A DNA stretch of 64,000 bases from Streptomyces capillispiralis. GTDB taxonomy: Bacteria > Actinomycetota > Actinomycetes > Streptomycetales > Streptomycetaceae. The position numbers and the translations under genes were made by a program. The stretch is from positions 3,566,501 to 3,630,500 of the forward strand of contig NZ_VIWV01000001.1 in the NCBI RefSeq assembly GCF_007829875.1, given 5' to 3'. Shown here piece after piece: positions 50,216-59,818 of the stretch. The notes beneath the pieces are model-generated. The model worked only from the letters and a program-made list of their open reading frames with translations. It made no database searches and was not told the DNA's origin. The stretch's first letter is position 1, and every line of letters begins with the position of its first letter.

Positions 50216-50618
50216 CGCGCTAATCAGACAAACAACGCGTATGGGGCGGGTGTGGCGTGGGGTGCCACTCGGGTGGGCGGGGTGCCTGCGGCGCGGGGTC
50301 GGTGGGGGGTGCCTGCGGCAGCGCCTGCGGGTGGAGGGGTGGGTCGGCGCGGGGCGGGGGTGTCCGTCCTCGGTCCGGCGCGGAATCGGCCCACTGGTGA
50401 GGTGCGGGGCGCGGACGCGCCGGCCGCTGCGGGCGGGCACCCCCGCCCCGTCCCCTCCTCGCCGTACGCGGCCGTCGTCGCCCTGCCCGCGATGGGCAGG
50501 CGGGCGGCAGGGCGATGGGGGTCCCCGCCCGAGCGGAGCCGGGAGCGGGGAGGGTGGGGGCGGGGTGCCCCGTAGGCGCCGGGATGCGCCCCCGGGCCCG
50601 TACCGGCGCACCGTGTCG
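50216..50618. other. GC-extreme intergenic region
   Basis: 403 bp between two minus-strand genes, G-rich on the plus strand with many GGGG runs. Open frames exist on both strands only because stops are rare at this GC. No consistent codon bias, start site or repeat was found; I see nothing definite. Confidence 0.5.
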
Positions 50619-51416
50619 CTACGGCCGGGACACGTTCCGCTCGTACACCAGGCGCAGGCCGATCAGGGTCAGCCAGGGCTCGTGTTCGTCGATGACCGAG
50701 CTCTCGCCCAGGACCGTCGGCGCCAGCCCACCCGTCGCGATGACGGTCACGTCGTCGGGGTCGTCCGCGAGTTCGCGGGCCATGCGGTTGACGACGCCGT
50801 CCACCTGGCCGGCGAAGCCGTACACGATGCCCGACTGCATGGCCGCGACGGTGTTCTTGCCGATCACGTTCCGGGGCCGGGCCACCTCGATCTTCCGCAG
50901 CTGGGCGGCCTTGACCCCGAGGGCCTCCACCGAGATCTCGATGCCGGGCGCGATGACCCCGCCGACGTACTCGCCCCGCGCGGAGACCGCGTCGAAGGTG
51001 GTCGCCGTGCCGAAGTCGACGACGATCGCCGGGCCGCCGTACAGCTCGTTCGCCGCGACCGCGTTGATGATCCGGTCGGCGCCGACCTCCTTGGGGTTGT
51101 CGAACTGGATTGGGACGCCCGTCTTGACGCCCGGCTCGACGAGGACCGCGGGGACGTCGCCGTAGTAGCGGCGGGTGACCTCGCGCAGTTCGTGCAGCAC
51201 CGAGGGGACGGTCGCGCAGATGGCGATGCCGTCGATGCCGTCGCCCAGCTCGTCGCCGAGGAGCGGGTGCATGCCCATGAGGCCCTGGAGGAGGACCGCG
51301 AGCTCGTCGGCCGTGCGGCGCGCGTCCGTGGAGATGCGCCAGTGCTCGACGATCTCCTCGCCGTCGAACAGGCCGAGGACCGTGTGCGTGTTTCCTACGT
51401 CGATGGTCAGCAGCAT
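50619..51416 (-). CDS. coaX: Type III pantothenate kinase
   Basis: A 265-aa ASKHA-fold kinase for the first step of CoA synthesis. MLLTIDVGNTHTVLGLFDG (phosphate 1), EVGADRIINAVAAN (DR motif), IVVDFGTATTFDAVSARGEY (phosphate 2) and VIATGGLAPT are all present. ATG at 51416, 9 nt after nadC. It is the last gene of the NAD/pantothenate operon, placing pantothenate synthesis (panC) and use together. Confidence 0.95.
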   Translation of the reverse strand: MLLTIDVGNTHTVLGLFDGEEIVEHWRISTDARRTADELAVLLQGLMGMHPLLGDELGDGIDGIAICATVPSVLHELREVTRRYYGDVPAVLVEPGVKTGVPIQFDNPKEVGADRIINAVAANELYGGPAIVVDFGTATTFDAVSARGEYVGGVIAPGIEISVEALGVKAAQLRKIEVARPRNVIGKNTVAAMQSGIVYGFAGQVDGVVNRMARELADDPDDVTVIATGGLAPTVLGESSVIDEHEPWLTLIGLRLVYERNVSRP

Positions 51417-51425
51417 GGCCGGTCC

Positions 51426-52409
51426 CTACTCCGCCGCTCGCAGGTCGAGGCCGATGTCGAGGATCGGCGAGGAGTGGGTGAGCGCCCCCACCGCCAGGTA
51501 GTCGACGCCCGTGTCCGCGTACGCCTTGGCGTTGGCGAGGGTGAGGCGGCCGGAGGCCTCCAGGGCGGCGCGGCCGTCGACGAGGGCCACCGCCTCCTCG
51601 CACTCGCCCGGCGTGAAGTTGTCCAGCAGGATCAGGTCCGCGCCCGCGTCCAGGACCTCGCGGAGCTGGTGCAGGGTGTCGACCTCGACCTCGATCGGGA
51701 CGTCGGGGAAGCGTTCGCGGACGGCGTTGAAGGCCGCGGCGACGCCGCCGGCGGCCACCACGTGGTTGTCCTTGACCAGGGCCGCGTCCGACAGGGACAT
51801 GCGGTGGTTGACGCCGCCGCCGCAGCGCACCGCGAACTTCTCCAGGCTGCGCAGGCCGGGGGTGGTCTTGCGGGTGTCGCGGACCCGCGCCCCGGTGCCT
51901 TCGAGGACGTCCGCCCACGCGCGCGTGGCCGTCGCGATGCCCGACAGGCGGCACAGGAGGTTCAGCGCGCTGCGCTCGGCGGTGAGGATGTCGCGGGTGC
52001 GGGTGGTGACGGAGAGCAGGGTCTGGCCCGCCTCCACGCGGTCGCCGTCCTCCGCGTGGCGCTCGACCTCCAGTTCCTCCGCGCAGACGACCGACAGGAC
52101 CGCCTCGGCGATCCTCAGGCCCGCCACGGTGCCCGCCTCCCGCGCGGTGAAGTCGGCGGTGGCCACGGCGTCCTCCGGGATGGTCGCGACCGTCGTCACG
52201 TCCACTCCGTGGGCCAGGTCCTCCTGGAGGGCGACGTTGGCGATGTCCTCGACCTCCACGGGGTCGAGGCCCGCGTCGGCCAGGAGCTGCGCGAGTGCGG
52301 GGTCGAGGCCGCACTCCAGATAGGTCTCCTCGTCGGCGCCGCAGGCGCAGCCGTCGCCGCAGCCACCGGAGGGGGCGAGGGGAAGGTCGGGGGTGGTCAC
52401 TGCTGTCAC
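51426..52409 (-). CDS. nadC: Nicotinate-nucleotide pyrophosphorylase (carboxylating)
   Basis: A 327-aa quinolinate phosphoribosyltransferase. It begins with an extra ~50-residue N-terminus containing a Cys cluster (GGCGDGCACGADEETYLECG), unusual in the family, then EDLAHGVDVTT, TAERSALNLLCRLSGIAT, RDTRKTTPGLRSLEKFAVRC, GGGVNHRMSLSDAALVKDNH. GTG at 52409 overlaps the nadB stop (GTGA); a second GTG at 52400 is possible. The product, NAMN, follows from iminoaspartate made by NadB plus NadA, which is not in the window. Confidence 0.93.
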   Translation of the reverse strand: MTAVTTPDLPLAPSGGCGDGCACGADEETYLECGLDPALAQLLADAGLDPVEVEDIANVALQEDLAHGVDVTTVATIPEDAVATADFTAREAGTVAGLRIAEAVLSVVCAEELEVERHAEDGDRVEAGQTLLSVTTRTRDILTAERSALNLLCRLSGIATATRAWADVLEGTGARVRDTRKTTPGLRSLEKFAVRCGGGVNHRMSLSDAALVKDNHVVAAGGVAAAFNAVRERFPDVPIEVEVDTLHQLREVLDAGADLILLDNFTPGECEEAVALVDGRAALEASGRLTLANAKAYADTGVDYLAVGALTHSSPILDIGLDLRAAE

Positions 52410-54115
52410 TGCTCCTGGGCCTGGGGGAGGGTAGGGGGGAAGTCTGTGGTGTCGGTGGTGTGCGCCGCCAGCGTGCGGTCCGGATTCAGCCGTACGACGA
52501 TGTGGCGGCGCCACGCGCTGTCGTCCCGCTCGGGGCGGTCCTCGCGCCAGTGGCAGCCGCGGGTCTCCTCGCGCCGCCGCGCGGCGTCGACCAGGACCCT
52601 GGCCACACACAGGAGGTTGGTGGCCTCCCAGGTGTCGACGCCGGGCTCGGCGGTCTTGCCGTTCTCGTCGAGGGCCTCGCGGGCGTCGGCGTGCAGTCGG
52701 TGGAGCCGGTCGGCCGCCTGGGAGAGGGAGGCCTCGGAGCGCAGCACTCCCGCGCCGCGGGTCATGATCCGCTGGATGGTGAGGCGGGCCTCCGGGGGCA
52801 GCAGGGGGTGCGCGGGGCGGTCGGACTGCGGCAGGGGCTGGGGCACGCGCGTGTGGCGGGCGGGTCCGCCGCGCGCGATGTCGGCGGCGATGCGCTCGGC
52901 GTAGACCAGGCCTTCGAGGAGCGAGTTGGAGGCCAGGCGGTTCGCGCCGTGCACGCCGGTGCAGGCGACCTCCCCGCACGCGTACAGGCCGGGCACGGTG
53001 GTGCGGCCGTGGGAGTCGGTGCGCACGCCGCCGGAGGCGTAGTGGGCGGCCGGGGCGACCGGGACGGGCTCGGTGACCGGGTCGATGCCGTGCGCGCGGC
53101 AGGCGGCCAGGATCGTGGGGAAGCGGTGCTCCCACATCTCGGCGCCGAAGTGGCGGGCGTCCAGGTACATGTGCTCGGCGTCCTGCCGGCGCATGCGGCG
53201 CATGATGCCCTTGGCGACGATGTCGCGCGGGGCGAGTTCCGCGAGTTCGTGCTGCCCCTGCATGAAGCGCACGCCGTCGGCGTCCACCAGGTGGGCGCCC
53301 TCGCCGCGGACCGCCTCGGAGACCAGGGGCTGCTGGCCCTCCGCGTCCGGGCCGAGGAAGAGGACCGTGGGGTGGAACTGGACGAACTCCAGGTCGCTCA
53401 CCTCGGCGCCCGCGCGCAGGGCGAGGGCCACGCCGTCGCCCGTGGAGACGGACGGGTTCGTGGTCGCCGAGAAGACCTGGCCCATGCCGCCGGTCGCCAG
53501 GACCACGGCGGGCGCGTGGACGGCCCCCACGCCGTCGTGCTGGCCCTCTCCCATCACGTGCAGGGTGACGCCGGCGGTACGCCCGTCGGCGTCCGTGAGG
53601 AGGTCCAGGACGAGCGCGTTCTCGATGGTGCGCGTCCCGCGCGCGCGGACCGCCTCGACCAGGGCGCGGGAGATCTCCGCGCCGGTGGCGTCGCCGCCCG
53701 CGTGGGCGATGCGGCGGCGGTGGTGGCCGCCCTCGCGGGTCAGTTCCAGGCCGCCGTCGGTCGACTCGTCGAAGTGCGCGCCGGTCTCGATCAGGCGGCG
53801 TACGGCGTCGGGGCCCTCCGTGACCAGGATGCGGACCGCTTCCTCGTCGCACAGGCCGGCGCCGGCGACCAGGGTGTCGTCCAGGTGCTGTTCGGGGGTG
53901 TCGCCCTCGCCGAGGGCCGCGGCGATGCCGCCCTGGGCCCAGCGGGTCGAGCCGTCGTCGAGGCGGGCCTTGGTGACGACGACCGTCGTCAGGCCGGCGG
54001 CCTCACAGCGCAGGGCCGCGGTGAGGCCGGCGACCCCGGAGCCGACGACCACGACGTCCGCGGCGATGGACCACCCGGGCGCGGGCGCGTGCAGTCGTAT
54101 GCCAGTGCTGGTCAC
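52406..54115 (-). CDS. nadB: L-aspartate oxidase
   Basis: A 569-aa FAD enzyme converting L-aspartate to iminoaspartate. The FAD motif [20 protein letters not shown] is preceded by a ~25-residue leader. Active-site and flavin-binding motifs are [36 protein letters not shown] and [20 protein letters not shown]. The start, GTG at 54115, overlaps the panC stop by 4 nt (GTGA), as does its own stop with nadC. Confidence 0.95.
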   Translation of the reverse strand: MTSTGIRLHAPAPGWSIAADVVVVGSGVAGLTAALRCEAAGLTTVVVTKARLDDGSTRWAQGGIAAALGEGDTPEQHLDDTLVAGAGLCDEEAVRILVTEGPDAVRRLIETGAHFDESTDGGLELTREGGHHRRRIAHAGGDATGAEISRALVEAVRARGTRTIENALVLDLLTDADGRTAGVTLHVMGEGQHDGVGAVHAPAVVLATGGMGQVFSATTNPSVSTGDGVALALRAGAEVSDLEFVQFHPTVLFLGPDAEGQQPLVSEAVRGEGAHLVDADGVRFMQGQHELAELAPRDIVAKGIMRRMRRQDAEHMYLDARHFGAEMWEHRFPTILAACRAHGIDPVTEPVPVAPAAHYASGGVRTDSHGRTTVPGLYACGEVACTGVHGANRLASNSLLEGLVYAERIAADIARGGPARHTRVPQPLPQSDRPAHPLLPPEARLTIQRIMTRGAGVLRSEASLSQAADRLHRLHADAREALDENGKTAEPGVDTWEATNLLCVARVLVDAARRREETRGCHWREDRPERDDSAWRRHIVVRLNPDRTLAAHTTDTTDFPPTLPQAQEQ

Positions 54116-55110
54116 GCGGCGGCTCCGAAGGTTCCGAAGGTCAGCGGGATGTTGTCGATCAGGCGGGTGGTGCCCACCCGGGCGGCCACGGCGAGGACGG
54201 CCTCGCCGGTGAAGTCGTCGCCGATCTCGGTGAAGTCGGACGGGTCGACCAGCGCCAGGTAGTCCAGGGCGAGCGGCGGGTCGAGGCGGGCGGCCTCGTC
54301 CAGGACCAGCCGGGCGGCGGCCCGGATGGCGGCCGGGCCGCCGGCGGTCGTGGCGACCGCGTGCGCGTCGGCCGCCGCGCGGGACTCGCCCATGGCGCTG
54401 AGCGCCTCGGCCCGCGCGCGCGTGGCGGGCACCTCCTGGGCCCGCGCGCGCAGCGCCTGCTGGGCCGCGTGCCGGTCGCGGCCCGCGAACAGGGCCTGGG
54501 ACAGGGCGAGGGCGGTGCGCCGCTCCCCGGCCGAGAGGTAGCGGTTGCGGCTGGACAGGGCGAGCCCGTCCTCCTCGCGGACGGTGGGGACGCCGACGAT
54601 CTCCACGCCGAAGTTCAGGTCCCGCACCATGCGGCGGATCAGGGCGAGCTGCTGGGCGTCCTTCTGGCCGTAGAAGGCGACGTCGGGGCGGGTGAGGTGC
54701 AGCAGCTTGGCGACGACGGTGAGCACGCCGTCGAAGTGGCCGGGCCGTGCGGCGCCCTCCAGGCGTGCGCCCATGGGCCCGGCGCTGATGCGGACCTGGG
54801 GCTCGCCGCCCGGGTAGACCTCGTCCACGGAGGGGGCGAAGACGGCGTCGGCGCCCGAGAGCCCGGCGAGCGCGATGTCGGCGTCCAGGGTGCGCGGGTA
54901 GCGGTCCAGGTCCTCGCCCGCGCCGAACTGCAACGGGTTGACGAAGACGGTGACCACGACCTCGCCGTCGGGGCCCGCGGTGTCCCGCGCGGTGCGGATC
55001 AGCGTGGCGTGGCCCTCGTGCAGCGCGCCCATGGTCATCACAACGGCCCGGCGTCCCGTGCGCGCGCGTGCGTGCAGTTCGGCGGCGGTGCGCAGCAGGG
55101 TGGCGGTCAT
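54112..55110 (-). CDS. panC: Pantothenate synthetase
   Basis: A 332-aa ATP-dependent ligase joining pantoate and beta-alanine. Signatures: [20 protein letters not shown] (HIGH-like), [33 protein letters not shown] and [18 protein letters not shown]. It is longer than E. coli PanC (~283 aa), with extra sequence in the helical second half. ATG at 55110 overlaps the stop of a 24-codon ORF (ATGA). Confidence 0.95.
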   Translation of the reverse strand: MTATLLRTAAELHARARTGRRAVVMTMGALHEGHATLIRTARDTAGPDGEVVVTVFVNPLQFGAGEDLDRYPRTLDADIALAGLSGADAVFAPSVDEVYPGGEPQVRISAGPMGARLEGAARPGHFDGVLTVVAKLLHLTRPDVAFYGQKDAQQLALIRRMVRDLNFGVEIVGVPTVREEDGLALSSRNRYLSAGERRTALALSQALFAGRDRHAAQQALRARAQEVPATRARAEALSAMGESRAAADAHAVATTAGGPAAIRAAARLVLDEAARLDPPLALDYLALVDPSDFTEIGDDFTGEAVLAVAARVGTTRLIDNIPLTFGTFGAAA

Positions 55111-55181
55111 CGGGCGGCTCCGTTCCGGGACGCACGCGTCGTACGGCCGTGGGGTGCGGGGTGTCGGTGGGTGCCGCTCAT
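55107..55181 (-). CDS. 24-codon ORF bridging the DUF2520 gene and panC
   Basis: A basic 24-aa ORF starting [20 protein letters not shown]. Its ATG overlaps the stop of the upstream gene (ATGA, 55178-55181) and its stop overlaps the panC start (ATGA, 55107-55110). It could be a genuine small protein or simply a translational bridge that carries ribosomes to panC. No homologue recognised. Confidence 0.55.
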   Translation of the reverse strand: MSGTHRHPAPHGRTTRASRNGAAR

Positions 55182-56134
55182 CGGCTCTCCCCCGGGGCGC
55201 TTCCGGTTCCGTCGGCTCCGTCGGCTGGGCCGGTTCCGTCGGCGAGCACTCCCAGGAGGTCCTCGGCGAGTTCCGGCTTCAGCAGGCCGTGGGCGAGGGC
55301 GCGGTCGGCGGTGGCGCGGGCCATCGCCAGGTAGCCGGCGACGGTCGCCGGGGCGTGCCGGCGCAGCTCGCTCACGTGCGCGGCGACCGTGCCCGCGTCG
55401 CCGCGCGCGACCGGGCCGGTGAGGGCGGCGTCGCCGGAGCGCAGCGCGTTGTCCAGGGCGGCGCCGAGCAGCGGTCCGAGCATTCGGTCGGGGGCCTCGA
55501 CTCCGGCGGTGCGCAGCAGTTCCAGGGACTGGGCGACCAGGGTGACCAGGTGGTTGGCGCCGAGGGCGAGGGCCGCGTGGTACAGCGGGCGGTTCTCCTC
55601 GGCGATCCACTCCGGCTCGCCGCCCATCTCGATGACGAGGGCCTCGGCGGCCAGCCGCAGTTCCTCGGGGGCCGTGACGCCGAAGGAGCACCCGGCGAGG
55701 CGCTGGACGTCGACGGGGGTGCCGGTGAACGTCATCGCGGGGTGCAGGGCCAGCGGCAGGGCTCCGGCCCGCAGGGCGGGGTCGAGGACCTTCGCGCCGT
55801 ACCGCCCCGAGGTGTGCACGAGCAGCTGGCCGGGCCGTACGGCGCCGGTGTCGGCGAGTCCGGCGACCAGCTCGGGCAGGGCGTCGTCCGGGACGGTCAG
55901 CAGGACCAGCTCGGAGCGCCGCAGGACGTCGGCGGGCGGCATCACCGGCACGTCCGGCAGCATCTGCTCGGCGCGCCTGCGGGAGGCGTCGGAGACGGCG
56001 GAGACGGCCACCGGGCGGTGCCCGGCGAGCTGGAGGGACGCGGCCAGGGCGGGGCCCACGCGTCCGGCGCCGACGACGCCGACGGTGAGCCGCGCGGGGC
56101 GGTCCCTGGGATCTGGCTGTGGGGTTGTGTTCAC
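55178..56134 (-). CDS. Rossmann-like/DUF2520 dehydrogenase-like protein
   Basis: A 318-aa protein with an N-terminal Rossmann domain ([20 protein letters not shown]) and a helical C-terminal domain with [20 protein letters not shown] typical of DUF2520. The family resembles ketopantoate reductase/6-phosphogluconate dehydrogenase-type enzymes; [11 protein letters not shown] is a conserved central motif. It is first in the operon with panC, nadB, nadC, coaX, so a role in pantoate supply (a stand-in ketopantoate reductase) is attractive but unproven. GTG at 56134. Confidence 0.85.
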   Translation of the reverse strand: MNTTPQPDPRDRPARLTVGVVGAGRVGPALAASLQLAGHRPVAVSAVSDASRRRAEQMLPDVPVMPPADVLRRSELVLLTVPDDALPELVAGLADTGAVRPGQLLVHTSGRYGAKVLDPALRAGALPLALHPAMTFTGTPVDVQRLAGCSFGVTAPEELRLAAEALVIEMGGEPEWIAEENRPLYHAALALGANHLVTLVAQSLELLRTAGVEAPDRMLGPLLGAALDNALRSGDAALTGPVARGDAGTVAAHVSELRRHAPATVAGYLAMARATADRALAHGLLKPELAEDLLGVLADGTGPADGADGTGSAPGESR

Positions 56135-56317
56135 GCGACGGGGGCCTTCCCGTTCCAGTCCGCTCGGGGTACCGGACGATTTCTCGTCATGTTAACGCGA
56201 TCGGTTCCGGGGGCGGTCGGTTGTCCACAGGCTGTGGGTTTCCGTGCGGGCGCGTGGCACACGCGCGTGCGGAAATGAGGGTGCCCGCGCGGACGGGCGC
56301 GCGGGATGATCGCGGGC

Positions 56318-57541
56318 ATGAGCGATACGGCGGACGGCGTCACGGACACGGTGCGGGGCGAGGGGCAGGGGGCGGGCGAAGGGCCGGGGGCGGACGAGGA
56401 GCCGCGTCCGACGCTGCGGGAGCGGAGGATCGCCGCCTGGCGCGGTGCCCCGCGGGTGCTGGCGCGGCTCGGCTTCGTCGCCCCGCTCAGGGAGCGGCTG
56501 GCCCTGCTGGAGGCGGCGGGCGACGCGTACGACCTCGACGAGATGTCCGACATCTACGGCAACGGCGTGGTCGAGGCGCTGGAGCGGCGGGTCGCCGGAC
56601 TGCTCGGCACCGAGGCCGCCGCGTTCTTCCCGACCGGCACGATGGCCCAGCAGGTGGCGCTCCGGTGCTGGGCGGGCCGCACCGGCGCCCCCACGGTCGC
56701 CCTGCACGCGCTGAGCCACCCGGAGGTGCACGAGCGGAACGCGTTCAGCCAGGTCAGCGGCTTGCGTCCGGTACGGGTGACGGGCGAGCCACGGCAGCCG
56801 ACCGCCGCCGAGGTGCGCGACTTCGAGGAGCCGTTCGGGTCGCTGATGCTGGAGCTGCCGCTCAGGGACGCCGGTTTCGTGCTGCCCACCTGGGAGGAGC
56901 TGACCGAGGTGGTGGACGCCGCGCGGGAGCGCGACGCGGTCGTGCACTTCGACGGCGCCCGGCTGTGGGAGTGCGCGGAACACTTCGGCCGCCCGCTGGA
57001 GGAGATCGCGGCCCTCGCGGACAGCGTCTACGTGTCGTTCTACAAGTCCCTGGACGCCTATGGCGGCGCGGCCCTCGCCGGTCCGGCGACGCTGATCGAG
57101 GAGGCGAGGGCCTGGCGGCACCGGTACGGCGGCAACGTCTTCCAGCAGTTCCCCACCGCCCTGTCCGCCCTCGTCGGCCTGGACCGGGAGCTGCCCCGGC
57201 TGCCGGAGTACGTCCGGCACGCGCGCGTGGTGGCCGCCGCGCTGCGCGAGGGCCTGGAGGCAGGGGGGCTGCCCTGGTTCCGCGTCCATCCCGAGGTACC
57301 GCACACCCACGACTTCCAGGTGTGGCTCCCGTACGACGCCGATGCCGCCGCGGAGACGGCGATCCGGGTGGCCGAGGAGACGGGGACCGTCCTGTTCGCC
57401 AACCACTGGGACCCGAAGGGGCCCGGCCTGTCCTTCACGGAGGTGTACGTACGGGCCGCTGGCCTGGAGTGGACCGCCGACGACGTGCGGGCGGCGGCGG
57501 TGGAGTTCGCCCGGCGGCTGACCGGCGGCGACACGAAGTAG
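56318..57541 (+). CDS. Threonine-aldolase-like PLP-dependent beta-eliminating lyase
   Basis: A 407-aa fold-type I PLP enzyme. DIYGNGVVEALERRVAGLLG and FFPTGTMAQQVAL match the aldolase/lyase N-terminal half; HFDGARLWE carries the PLP-pyridine Asp; K243 in VSFYKSLDAYGG is the Schiff-base lysine. A ~40-residue acidic/Gly-rich N-terminus is extra. ATG at 56318 is chosen; ATG at 56306 is in frame. Amino-acid substrate is not defined. Confidence 0.88.
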   Translation: MSDTADGVTDTVRGEGQGAGEGPGADEEPRPTLRERRIAAWRGAPRVLARLGFVAPLRERLALLEAAGDAYDLDEMSDIYGNGVVEALERRVAGLLGTEAAAFFPTGTMAQQVALRCWAGRTGAPTVALHALSHPEVHERNAFSQVSGLRPVRVTGEPRQPTAAEVRDFEEPFGSLMLELPLRDAGFVLPTWEELTEVVDAARERDAVVHFDGARLWECAEHFGRPLEEIAALADSVYVSFYKSLDAYGGAALAGPATLIEEARAWRHRYGGNVFQQFPTALSALVGLDRELPRLPEYVRHARVVAAALREGLEAGGLPWFRVHPEVPHTHDFQVWLPYDADAAAETAIRVAEETGTVLFANHWDPKGPGLSFTEVYVRAAGLEWTADDVRAAAVEFARRLTGGDTK

Positions 57542-57626
57542 CCGGCACCGGCGAAGTGGCGGGGGGACGGGGTCGGCGGGGTGAAGGGGCCGCCGGGTCG
57601 CCTCGGGCCCCCGCGCCCGGCGTCGG

Positions 57627-57881
57627 TCAGCGGGCCGCTCGGGAGCGGCCGTGCAGCAGGCGGCCGAGGGCGCGGCGGAGGCGTCCGCGGGCCGGACGGC
57701 CGGCCGTCACCGCGCGGAGGCGTCCGGGCGCCGGGCGGTGATCCGTCACCGCGCGGGAGCGCCGGAGGTCGCGCAGTTCGCGGACGACCTGCCAGTCGTT
57801 CAGCCCCGGGGCGGGCGGCGGCGGCTCGCCGTGCTGCCGGGCCCGGTGGGTGTCGAGGACGTACTGCTGGGTGAGGCTCAT
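57627..57881 (-). CDS. Small conserved basic protein
   Basis: An 84-aa protein: conserved N-terminus MSLTQQYVLDTHRARQHGEP and LNDWQVVRELRDLRR, then an Arg/Gly-rich tail. No domain known to me; similar short proteins occur beside ArsR-type regulators in Streptomyces. It is divergent from the DUF5937-like regulator with 99 bp between, so the two may share a control region. Confidence 0.68.
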   Translation of the reverse strand: MSLTQQYVLDTHRARQHGEPPPPAPGLNDWQVVRELRDLRRSRAVTDHRPAPGRLRAVTAGRPARGRLRRALGRLLHGRSRAAR

Positions 57882-57980
57882 GCCGCCCAGGTTGCGCCGT
57901 CCCCGCCGTGACGTCCCGTCGATTGACCGCGGCCGTCAATCGGGGGCCGCGTTGTCGGTGGCGGGGTGCACCATGTGGGC

Positions 57981-59087
57981 ATGAGCGTGAGCATCGACAT
58001 CGCGGGGCTGCGACCGGAGCGGACCGCCGTCGTGCCCTCGCCCCTGGCCGAGCTGGGCATGGCGCTGCACGCGCTGTCCGAGCCGGGACACCACCCGGCG
58101 CTCCAGGACTGGGTGACGGGCGTGACCGCGCGCCTGGACCCGCACCTGGCCGACCGGATGTGCGAGGCGGACTTCCTGTGGCGGACGACGTTCTCGGACC
58201 TGTTCCTGCCGAGCGCCGGCATCCCGGACCGCCGGACGCTCCCGGGCGCCACGCTCGCCGAGGAGCTCGACCTGCTGGACAAGCTGTCGGAAGAGCAGTT
58301 CGTGGACGCCGCGCTGGAGTTCACCTGCGCCCTCCCCTACGGCCTGCCGGGCCCCGGCCCGCTCACCGACGAGGGGCTGCGGCGCCGCTCGCTGGAGCTG
58401 GCCGCCGCGCGGGGACCGCGGCAGATGCTGTTCACCGAGCGGCTGCTGGCCGAGCCGCCCCGGATCAGGGCCTGGCTGCGGCAGTTCCTCCAGGACTGCG
58501 ACGAGGCGTTCTTCGCCGAGACGTGGTCCCGCCTACGGCACCAGCTCGCCGCCGACACCCGCCACAAGACCGAGCTGCTGCGGCGCAAGGGGCTGGCCGG
58601 GGCGCTGGCCGCGGTCTCCCCCGCGGTCACGCTCGACGAGAGCGGGACCCGGATCGGCGTCGACAAGCTGGGCGACGGCCGGACCGCCACGGGTGACGGC
58701 GGACTGCTGCTGGTCCCCACCAGCCTCGGCTGGCCGCACCTGATGGTGCTGCACCGGTACGGCTGGCAGCCGGTGCTGCACTACCCGGTCGGCTCCCCCG
58801 AGCCGGCCGCCCCGCCGAGCGTGGAGCAGCTGGCCCTGCGGATGACCGCGCTGTCCCACCCGGTCCGCATGCGCATGTCCCGCCATCTGGCCCGCAGCGC
58901 CCACACCACCAGCGAGCTGGCCCAAGTGCACGGCATGACGGCGCCCGAGATATCCCGGCACCTGAGCGTGCTGAAGAAGGCCGGCCTGATCACCACGCGG
59001 CGCCGCGGGCGGTACGTCCTGCACCAGCTGGACGTGGCGGTCGTGGCCCGGCTCGGCCGCGACTTCCTGGAGGGGATCCTGCGCTGA
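57981..59087 (+). CDS. ArsR-type regulator with large N-terminal DUF5937-like domain
   Basis: A 368-aa protein. The N-terminal ~280 residues form a helical domain beginning MSVSIDIAGLRPERTAVVPS, seen fused to ArsR helix-turn-helices in actinobacteria (DUF5937). The C-terminal winged helix is LALRMTALSHPVRMRMSRHL and TTSELAQVHGMTAPEISRHL, ending with RRRGRYVLHQLD. ATG at 57981; GTG at 57966 is an in-frame alternative. Target and effector unknown. Confidence 0.85.
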   Translation: MSVSIDIAGLRPERTAVVPSPLAELGMALHALSEPGHHPALQDWVTGVTARLDPHLADRMCEADFLWRTTFSDLFLPSAGIPDRRTLPGATLAEELDLLDKLSEEQFVDAALEFTCALPYGLPGPGPLTDEGLRRRSLELAAARGPRQMLFTERLLAEPPRIRAWLRQFLQDCDEAFFAETWSRLRHQLAADTRHKTELLRRKGLAGALAAVSPAVTLDESGTRIGVDKLGDGRTATGDGGLLLVPTSLGWPHLMVLHRYGWQPVLHYPVGSPEPAAPPSVEQLALRMTALSHPVRMRMSRHLARSAHTTSELAQVHGMTAPEISRHLSVLKKAGLITTRRRGRYVLHQLDVAVVARLGRDFLEGILR

Positions 59088-59157
59088 GCGCCGCGCCCGT
59101 AGCCGCCGCGCCCGTACGCCCCGGCGCCCGTACGCCCTGGAGGCCGTGCCGCCCGTC

Positions 59158-59787
59158 TCAGTCGAAGCGGATGTGCCGCAGGCCCACGCCCACCTGCCGC
59201 ATCCGGGTCCGCAGCCGCCCCTCGTTGTTGGGCCGCAGGGTCAGCCCGGCCAGTACGGCGATGCGGTCCGCCGTCTTCGGCACCGTGGTGTGGTCGGTCC
59301 ACAGGTGCTCGGCGAACTCCGGTTCGGCCAGCCGCTCCAGGCAGTGGTCGAGCTGCCGCACCGCCCAGCTCTCCCCGCGCGGGGCGGGTCTGCTCGTGAC
59401 GGCCCCGAGGAGACGGCCGACGCCGCGTTCACGCAGCCGCCGCAGCACCGTCGCCCGTTCGGCGAGGAGGGTGAAGTGGCGTACGTCGTGGCCCAGTTCG
59501 CGCAGCCGGCCGACGGTCTCGGCGAAGTGGCCGGAGTCGGTGACGGTCATGGGGGCGATCACCACGCCGTCGTGCCGGGTGAGGGCGAGGTCGAGGACCT
59601 CGACGACGCCGTGCCGCCAGGACGCCAGATCCTGGAAGTCCCCGCGCAGTCCGGGCGGCAGCGTGCGGTGCAGGCCGAACCCGACGTGCTCCGGGTCGCA
59701 GACGACGCTGCCCGGCAGGCGGCGCCGTATCTCGTGTGCGGTCTGTGTCTTGCCGCCCCCGAAGGGGCCGTTGATCCACAGGAGCAT
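59158..59787 (-). CDS. TmrB-like P-loop ATPase
   Basis: A 209-aa P-loop protein: Walker A NGPFGGGKTQTAHEIRRRLP (~6-25), DPEHVGFGLH, and a central VIAPMTVTD. This is the pattern of TmrB (tunicamycin resistance ATP-binding protein) and related kinase-like AAA proteins. A resistance role is speculation. It precedes nothing obvious in an operon: 31 nt downstream of its start region lies the response regulator stop, on the same strand. Confidence 0.78.
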   Translation of the reverse strand: MLLWINGPFGGGKTQTAHEIRRRLPGSVVCDPEHVGFGLHRTLPPGLRGDFQDLASWRHGVVEVLDLALTRHDGVVIAPMTVTDSGHFAETVGRLRELGHDVRHFTLLAERATVLRRLRERGVGRLLGAVTSRPAPRGESWAVRQLDHCLERLAEPEFAEHLWTDHTTVPKTADRIAVLAGLTLRPNNEGRLRTRMRQVGVGLRHIRFD

Positions 59788-59818
59788 GCGCAGACCCTAC
59801 CGGCGCCGAAGCCTCGGT

